Notes under the pieces: generated by a model | The model's input: only the letters and a program-made list of their open reading frames with translations | Told to the model about the DNA's origin: nothing | The model's database searches: none | Part shown: positions 57,277-61,391 of the stretch, in pieces | Layout of the letters: every line of letters begins with the position of its first letter | Position numbering within the stretch: position 1 is the first letter of the stretch | Position numbers and translations under genes: made by a program | From: Flavobacterium micromati | Lineage (GTDB): Bacteria > Bacteroidota > Bacteroidia > Flavobacteriales > Flavobacteriaceae | Direction: 5' to 3' | NCBI RefSeq assembly: GCF_900129585.1 | Contig: NZ_FQWF01000015.1 | Coordinates: 1-61,391 of the forward strand | Length of the DNA: 61,391 bases

Positions 57277-58701
57277 TTATGCTAAAACTGTATCTTTCTT
57301 AATTAGTAACGAGCTGCAAAAACCGTTTTCATAATACGTATCATGGAAAGTGAGGTAGATTTGGTTGTAGATTTCAATCGGATCATTCGATTCGATTTTT
57401 ATATGTAAAATATCTTCTAAAATCGCAATAAAATCTTGAGGTACAATTGTTTCTTTGCCGTGAACAATGGCTTCAAAGGTGAAGTTATTCCATTCTAAAT
57501 TGCAAATTGGATTATCAACTTCAATCATTAAAGCATGATCCATAATGAAAATAAGAAATTGTAATACTTCTTTTAAATGCGTTTCTTCAAAATAATCAAA
57601 CATTCTAAACTCAATGCCGTGATTTTTATGTTTGTGAAAATTGATATCAAGCCCAATTTTGTCAATTTGTTCGTAATCTGATATTTCGGAGTAGCGATTT
57701 ACCCACCACATTGGATTTTCATGCATAGGATGTGCTGTAAAATCCATCTGTACTATTTTTCCAGTTTTCATTACTTCAGTGTCGTAAGTACCAATCCCAA
57801 TATATCTTGACATGGCACAACGTTGAGAAGCCTTGGTTAAATTTACAGTGCTGTCTTGATGCGATAAGTAATCAGAAGAACCAAATTTTATCATAAACAA
57901 CGGACTCAACCATTGAAACAACCGAATCGTGCGCTGGTGTTTTTGTATAAAATCTATTTTGTCTTTGATTTCACCTTTTGTATTTAACTCTGTGGGTATC
58001 GTCAAATTAAAGTGGTACGTCATGTTATTAAAAACAGAATAATGATCATTATTACTGACAAATATGGCAAAAGGATGATTATTAGAACAAATTTTTATTT
58101 TACCAAATTGGGTAAATATTTCTTCTTGTGTCATCGCAACCTCCAAGTTAGAAGTGAATTCGTTTTTAATTGAAGCAAGTTCCGCAATTACTGAATCCAC
58201 ATCTTTTTTGTAAAAATCTTGAGTTACAAACTCTATAGTGTCGCCATCAAAAATGAATTTCTTTTGAAGTTGATCTACGAAATAGCTATTGTTTTTTTGC
58301 AATTTATCAAATATACTCTCTCCTGAATAAGCTGGATTAGGTTCTTTATCAATCGCATCTAATGTTTCGTGCACATTATACATGTCTGTTTTTGTAAATG
58401 AATGTGAATTCATCAAAACAGGAATGTGATAATCATGATCCGTCAAAATTTTTTGTAACGAATTTTCGAATACATTTTCTTTATAATTCTTAAAATGGTT
58501 GACACTGTACTTTTCATGAAGTCCTTTTGTCAATAAAAATTGCTTGTCCACCACGCGGGGTTTCTCAAACTCCAAATAACATTCATTTTCGATACCAACT
58601 CCCCAATAAAAATCATTCGATTTGTATTGATTGATATACTCTTTGTGTTTGTCTAATAATTCAATTTCAAAACTAACATCATTCATGCTATGATTCGTCA
58701 T
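57277..58701 (-). CDS. Probable glutamate-cysteine-ligase-fold amidoligase-like protein
   Basis: A 474-residue cytosolic protein of no named family I can recall. It carries the three hallmarks of the carboxylate-amine ligase (GCS/GS) fold: GVGIENECYLEFE (residues 34-46, E-x-E metal motif), MTYHFNLTIP (227-236, His-x-Asn) and GIEFRMFDYF (362-371, E-x-R-x-x-D). W/Y-rich middle parts and SSDYLSHQDS (275-284) are unassigned. Likely an ATP-dependent peptide-bond ligase acting on an acidic amino acid; product unknown. It starts at ATG 58701 behind GAAGGAG (58712-58718), an unusual Shine-Dalgarno for this group. A 200-nt leader carries a small ORF. Alternative ATG at 58686. Confidence 0.6.
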   Translation of the reverse strand: MTNHSMNDVSFEIELLDKHKEYINQYKSNDFYWGVGIENECYLEFEKPRVVDKQFLLTKGLHEKYSVNHFKNYKENVFENSLQKILTDHDYHIPVLMNSHSFTKTDMYNVHETLDAIDKEPNPAYSGESIFDKLQKNNSYFVDQLQKKFIFDGDTIEFVTQDFYKKDVDSVIAELASIKNEFTSNLEVAMTQEEIFTQFGKIKICSNNHPFAIFVSNNDHYSVFNNMTYHFNLTIPTELNTKGEIKDKIDFIQKHQRTIRLFQWLSPLFMIKFGSSDYLSHQDSTVNLTKASQRCAMSRYIGIGTYDTEVMKTGKIVQMDFTAHPMHENPMWWVNRYSEISDYEQIDKIGLDINFHKHKNHGIEFRMFDYFEETHLKEVLQFLIFIMDHALMIEVDNPICNLEWNNFTFEAIVHGKETIVPQDFIAILEDILHIKIESNDPIEIYNQIYLTFHDTYYENGFCSSLLIKKDTVLA

Positions 58702-58721
58702 ACAATTTTTTCTCCTTCTTT

Positions 58722-58787
58722 TTAATAAATTAAGTTGATATGGGAAGCTACTTTATCAGGTAGTTTTTCTTGAAGTGTACTTATCAT
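58722..58787 (-). CDS. Possible 21-residue leader ORF upstream of the amidoligase gene
   Basis: ATG at 58787 to TAA at 58722-58724 encodes MISTLQEKLPDKVASHINLI plus Tyr. It lies in the predicted 5' leader, 20 bases before the main start. It could be an upstream regulatory peptide or chance. No stem-loop of an attenuator type is obvious next to it. Confidence 0.3.
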   Translation of the reverse strand: MISTLQEKLPDKVASHINLIY

Positions 58788-58909
58788 TTTGAATTTTTAT
58801 TGGTCTGTAATTCAAAAATCTAATGGTCCTCTAAGATTTGTTTTTTTGTGTGAGATAAGCTGATTTTTTAATTCTTTCGAGAAATGAAAAAACAACTTAT
58901 TTAGTTTTG

Positions 58910-58940
58910 CAAAAGTAGTCATAAATTACGTCTAAATCAA
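58910..58940 (-). promoter_or_regulatory. Promoter of the amidoligase gene
   Basis: On the minus strand: TTG at 58938-58940, a 20-base spacer and TACTTTTG at 58910-58917. It is a full consensus match, placing the start of transcription near 58902, about 200 bases upstream of the coding start. Confidence 0.75.
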
Positions 58941-59120
58941 TGCGGACAAATAATTTATTTTTTGAGCTAATACTGAGATTTAATTGTACGATAAAATTGT
59001 AATTTTTAAAGGGTTAACGTAGTTTTTTCTAGCTCTAAATCTTCTACAAAAATTATTTTTTTCTATTTTACAAGGAGCACACATTTACGGTTTTTCAAGA
59101 AATTCTGTCTTGCTATTCGC

Positions 59121-59156
59121 TATATCTTTATGCTTGAACCCCAAGCATAAAGGATA
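59121..59156. repeat. Long hairpin without a T-tract
   Basis: CTTTATGCTTG/CAAGCATAAAG is a perfect 11-bp stem with loop AACCC, extended by ATAT/ATAT past one bulged G. No T-run follows, so this is not a standard terminator. It may be a palindromic repeat of the REP kind. Confidence 0.55.
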
Positions 59157-59375
59157 TCGCTGCTATCAAGGCTAAAATACAACGTTTTGATTTTCATAAT
59201 AACTTGAGCAAAAGGAGATACAAATTGATGTGTAGAAATACTTTTTTTTTAGTCCTTGCTAAAAATTTCGCATTTATAAAAAGGTGTAGGAAGGATTTTT
59301 TTGTTTGTTTTAGAAATTATAGAAATGATTTTTAGTAAACATTTTTTTAAATTTCTTCTATCTGCAACAAACATA

Positions 59376-59423
59376 TTAGACAACTATAAAAGACTTCAAA
59401 TCCTCATAAGTATTGATTTTTTG
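59376..59423 (-). pseudogene. Relic of a thrC 3' end
   Basis: On the minus strand the codons read QKINTYEDLKSFIVV and then TAA. The true thrC ends KIRTYEDLKAILV and TAA. Nine of the fourteen aligned residues match, in the same frame, and a stop lies just upstream (TAA before TTTCAA). So this is a cut-off copy of the C-terminal codons, without the rest of the gene. The DNA similarity is about 28 bases with few changes. Confidence 0.6.
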
Positions 59424-59435
59424 AAATTAAATTAG

Positions 59436-59842
59436 AATATCGGGCTGAAGCCCGACACTATTCAAAATAGCTAAAAAAAATAAATATCACAAATTTCAAA
59501 AGTCCAATAAACGCTTTTCTTTATTAAATTATTTTTATCAATTGAATAGGGCTTTAGCCCTATTTGAAAAAGAATATTTAAACGGCTTTAGCCAAATTGT
59601 TATTCAAGCATTCAACTAAATTCTGACTTTGTTGCAATTAAACTGGAACATCGGGCTAAAGCCCGACGCTATTCAAAAGAGTTAGAAAAAAATAGATATT
59701 ACATATTTCACAAGTTCATACAAGGCGTTCTCGATCATTTTATTCTTATCAATTGAATAGGGCTTTAGCCCTATTTTGAAAAAACACATCTTAATGGCTT
59801 TAGCCAAATTATAAATAATGTTTTGAACAGAATTCTGACTTT
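59436..59842. repeat. Two tandem copies of a 211-bp unit with GGGCTTTAGCCC palindromes
   Basis: Marks recur with an offset of 211-212: CGGGCT(G/A)AAGCCCGAC at 59441 and 59652; ATTGAATAGGGCTTTAGCCC at 59541 and 59752; GGCTTTAGCC at 59584 and 59796; TTCTGACTTT at 59621 and 59833. Between them the copies differ moderately, so the duplication is old. Each unit holds three short hairpins (CGGGCT/AGCCCG, GGGCT/AGCCC, GGCT/AGCC). No ORF is inside. Repeats of this type appear, as I recall, between genes in Flavobacterium, probably as non-autonomous elements. Confidence 0.75.
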
Positions 59843-59915
59843 GAATTATAATAAACATCCGCTACAGCTTAACGCTCAAAAAAAACTATTCTAGTTCTAA
59901 AAAATAAAGTTGTAA

Positions 59916-61205
59916 TTACACTAAAATCGCTTTCAAATCCTCATAAGTTCTGATTTTTGTACTTACTTTTTCTACTCCCAAAACACTTTCAATTTGAGTT
60001 GGAATAGGCAATTTTACATTTAAAGTGGGTTCGACAGTTTCTAAAAATTTAATTGGATGCGCTGTTTCTAGGAAAATTCCAATCGCATTCTGATGATTTT
60101 GTAATTCCTTTTTCAAACCGAGATAGCCAATTGCGCCATGAGGTTCAGAAATATAACCACTTGATTTATATATGGTTTTCATCGCTTCGAGTGTTTCTTC
60201 ATCGGAAAAAGTGTATGAGGAAAAATCTTTTCTCAATTTTTCTAAATCATTTTGGTACATTTCCTGAATTCGGATAAAATTACTTGGATTTCCTACGTCC
60301 ATCGCGTTCGAAATTGTAGCTTTCGAAGGCTTTGGATCGTAAAAACCATTTTTTAAAAATCTTGGAACCGTATCATTTACATTGGTGGAAGCCACAAAAT
60401 GTTCAATAGGTAAGCCCATTTTTTTTGCAATGATTCCAGCGCAAATGTTCCCAAAATTCCCACTAGGGCAAGAAAAAATCAGTGGTTGATTCTGTTTTTT
60501 CAATGCTTTATAAGCAAAAAAGAAATAAAACATCTGTGGCAACCAGCGCGCAACATTGATTGAATTCGCCGATGTTAGATTTTTATGTCTTAAATCGGGA
60601 TCTAGAAATGCTTTTTTAACCATATCTTGACAATCATCAAAAACGCCATCTACTTCGAGAGCTCTTATATTTTGACCTAACGTAGTTAACTGTCTTTCTT
60701 GAATATCGCTCACTTTTCCTGAAGGATACAAAATAATGACTTCAACTCCTTTCACTCCAAGAAAACCACTAGCCACAGCGCCACCAGTATCTCCCGATGT
60801 CGCAACAAGAACTGTATTTTTATTGTTTTTTTTGTCTTTTTTAAAATAACTAATACAACGTGACATAAAACGGGCACCCACATCCTTAAAAGCCATCGTT
60901 GGACCATGAAACAGTTCGAGTGAATAAATGTTTTTTTCGACCTCAATCACAGGAAAATCAAAACACAAGGTTTCAGCAATAATTTCTTTCAAGATATTCT
61001 CTGGAATTTCGTTGCCTATAAATTGTTTGATAGCTTCAAAAGCAATTTCTTCATTACTCAAATTTTCAATAGTTTCAAAAAAACTCGTTGGCAAAGTCAT
61101 TATAGTTTCTGGGAAATATAATCCTCTATCAACTGCTAATCCTTGTAAAACAGCTTCCTGAAAAGAAACTTTTGGTGCATTATGGTTTAAACTGTAGTAT
61201 TTCAT
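59916..61205 (-). CDS. thrC: Threonine synthase
   Basis: PLP enzyme that makes threonine from O-phosphohomoserine. It contains the start MKYYSLNHNAPKVSF, LFHGPTMAFKDVGARFMSR with the PLP Lys, VATSGDTGGAVASGFLG, the phosphate loop CPSGNFGNICAG, and TSANSINVARWLPQ. I use the ATG at 61205; an upstream in-frame start would run through the heptamer repeat and would add 24 unnatural residues (SQKNHKSQIVNRQSK). 429 residues is the family size. No thrA/thrB is inside the window, although they may lie beyond its right edge. The last 13 residues recur in a relic copy 0.5 kb downstream. Confidence 0.95.
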   Translation of the reverse strand: MKYYSLNHNAPKVSFQEAVLQGLAVDRGLYFPETIMTLPTSFFETIENLSNEEIAFEAIKQFIGNEIPENILKEIIAETLCFDFPVIEVEKNIYSLELFHGPTMAFKDVGARFMSRCISYFKKDKKNNKNTVLVATSGDTGGAVASGFLGVKGVEVIILYPSGKVSDIQERQLTTLGQNIRALEVDGVFDDCQDMVKKAFLDPDLRHKNLTSANSINVARWLPQMFYFFFAYKALKKQNQPLIFSCPSGNFGNICAGIIAKKMGLPIEHFVASTNVNDTVPRFLKNGFYDPKPSKATISNAMDVGNPSNFIRIQEMYQNDLEKLRKDFSSYTFSDEETLEAMKTIYKSSGYISEPHGAIGYLGLKKELQNHQNAIGIFLETAHPIKFLETVEPTLNVKLPIPTQIESVLGVEKVSTKIRTYEDLKAILV

Positions 61206-61247
61206 TTTGATTTTTGATTGACGATTAACGATTTGTGATTTATGATT
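61206..61247. repeat. Heptamer tandem repeat abutting the thrC start codon
   Basis: Exactly six 7-base units fill the 42 bases before the ATG: TTTGATT, TTTGATT, GACGATT, AACGATT, TGTGATT, TATGATT on the plus strand, i.e. AATCNNN on the coding strand. Four bases are invariant and three vary, and there is no spacer between the last unit and the ATG. Confidence 0.85.
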
Positions 61248-61310
61248 TTTTTGTGACGTCGTTAAATCTGAAATCAAAAATTGTTAATTAAAATTTTTTT
61301 TAGTACATGA

Positions 61311-61318
61311 CAAAAATA
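61311..61318 (-). promoter_or_regulatory. -7 box (TATTTTTG) of thrC
   Basis: Exact TAnnTTTG on the minus strand, about 106 bases before the ATG. The leader thus includes the heptamer tract. No TTG is at the normal -33 spacing. Confidence 0.45.
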
Positions 61319-61320
61319 TA

Positions 61321-61341
61321 TTTTACTGATTACCAGTAAAA
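61321..61341. promoter_or_regulatory. Operator-like dyad upstream of thrC (TTTTACTG-N5-CAGTAAAA)
   Basis: A perfect 8-bp inverted repeat with centre ATTAC, placed between the -7 box and the expected -33 position of the thrC promoter. A dimeric protein bound here would block RNA polymerase. Confidence 0.5.
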
Positions 61342-61391
61342 TAAACGACATTATATTAGGAAAAAAGACCGATGTTTTGTAAATTATAAGA

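Larger units (their letters stand above)
58941..59915. other. Repeat-rich, gene-free gap between the amidoligase and thrC
   Basis: The region holds the hairpin at 59121, the thrC 3' relic at 59376 and the tandem repeats at 59436-59842. Outside these I find AT-rich sequence with no ORF of note. No transposase, integrase or tRNA is seen. Confidence 0.65.

Noticed and set aside
59394..59404. tRNA-like T-arm string (TTCAAATCC)
   Set aside because: No acceptor stem, anticodon arm or D-arm around it; the same bases are thrC codons and occur in the true thrC end.
59436..59842. Insertion sequence or integrated element
   Set aside because: No transposase, no ORF and no clear terminal inverted repeat with target duplication; it is better described as tandem non-coding repeats.
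61206..61277. Longer thrC product starting at 61277
   Set aside because: The extra 24 residues are translated heptamer repeat (SQKNHKSQIVNRQSK) and the family begins at MKYYSLNHNAPKVSF.

Overview
The window looks like a chromosomal segment of a Flavobacterium-type bacterium (Bacteroidota, Flavobacteriaceae). Support comes from the strongly AT-rich composition, Bacteroidota-type promoters (TTG/TTTG, 18-20 bp, TAnnTTTG), few Shine-Dalgarno sequences, several TTG starts, and typical gene sets: bshA, MlaD with tandem SPOR amidases, Bacteroidota-type LptD, TamB divergent from tsaD, DUF4159, and separate hutG and hutI. I see no integrase, transposase, CRISPR array, tRNA or rRNA. Most of it is core genome, with accessory islets near 54-59 kb. 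All calls come from reading the sequence; no database search was run.

Layout. 0.1-8.5 kb: an alpha-oxoamine-synthase-like PLP enzyme, a dipeptide epimerase, an esterase, DUF2452, a VanX/DdpX-type D-Ala-D-Ala dipeptidase, a THUMP-like methyltransferase with an AI-2E-family membrane protein, and a secreted M43-type metalloprotease. The epimerase and dipeptidase point to reuse of peptidoglycan peptides. 9-16 kb: operon tsaD-rsmE-DUF4159, divergent from a giant tamB whose reading frame has no ordinary start codon ahead of its membrane anchor. 16.4-20 kb: pfkA, gap, a BadF/GlcNAc-kinase-like gene and ridA. 20-29 kb: lptD, divergent from a run of two tandem amidases, mlaD, a membrane Fe-S protein, a CCG-domain Fe-S protein and a small conserved protein. 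29-36 kb: PAP2 phosphatase, bshA, a PrcB-like lipoprotein, a small outer-membrane protein, aroC and two DAACS symporters. 36-42 kb: DEAD-box helicase, hutG, a coiled-coil membrane protein, hutI and a glutaminyl cyclase lipoprotein. 42.3-44.4 kb: the SRP RNA with a clear promoter, an SDR, an unlisted 59-residue membrane protein, a structured repeat-like element, and a TalC/FSA-type transaldolase. 44.5-53 kb: FucP-like sugar transporter, an asymmetric ABC-F ATPase, a GT4/toroid fusion and an S10 peptidase. 53-57 kb: nnrD, a HipA-like kinase overlapping DUF3037, a GNAT enzyme and an SH3/cysteine-hydrolase-like protein. 57-61.3 kb: a probable glutamate-cysteine-ligase-fold amidoligase, a 1.2-kb repeat-rich gap, and thrC.

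Most interesting signals: (1) the 43610-43718 structured element, which carries two copies of a GATTGTAG-type motif around a hairpin and is closed by a GCGTGA/TCACGC stem behind a -7 box; (2) the GIENE-motif amidoligase with a perfect promoter, a 200-nt leader, a small upstream ORF and a rare Shine-Dalgarno; (3) the overlapping HipA-like kinase and DUF3037 pair; (4) the thrC 3' region, with a second in-frame copy of the thrC C-terminal codons beyond two 211-bp tandem repeats; (5) degenerate heptamer tandem repeats directly before thrC and after ridA; (6) the ABC-F protein, where one composite ATP site appears intact and the other lacks both key motifs.
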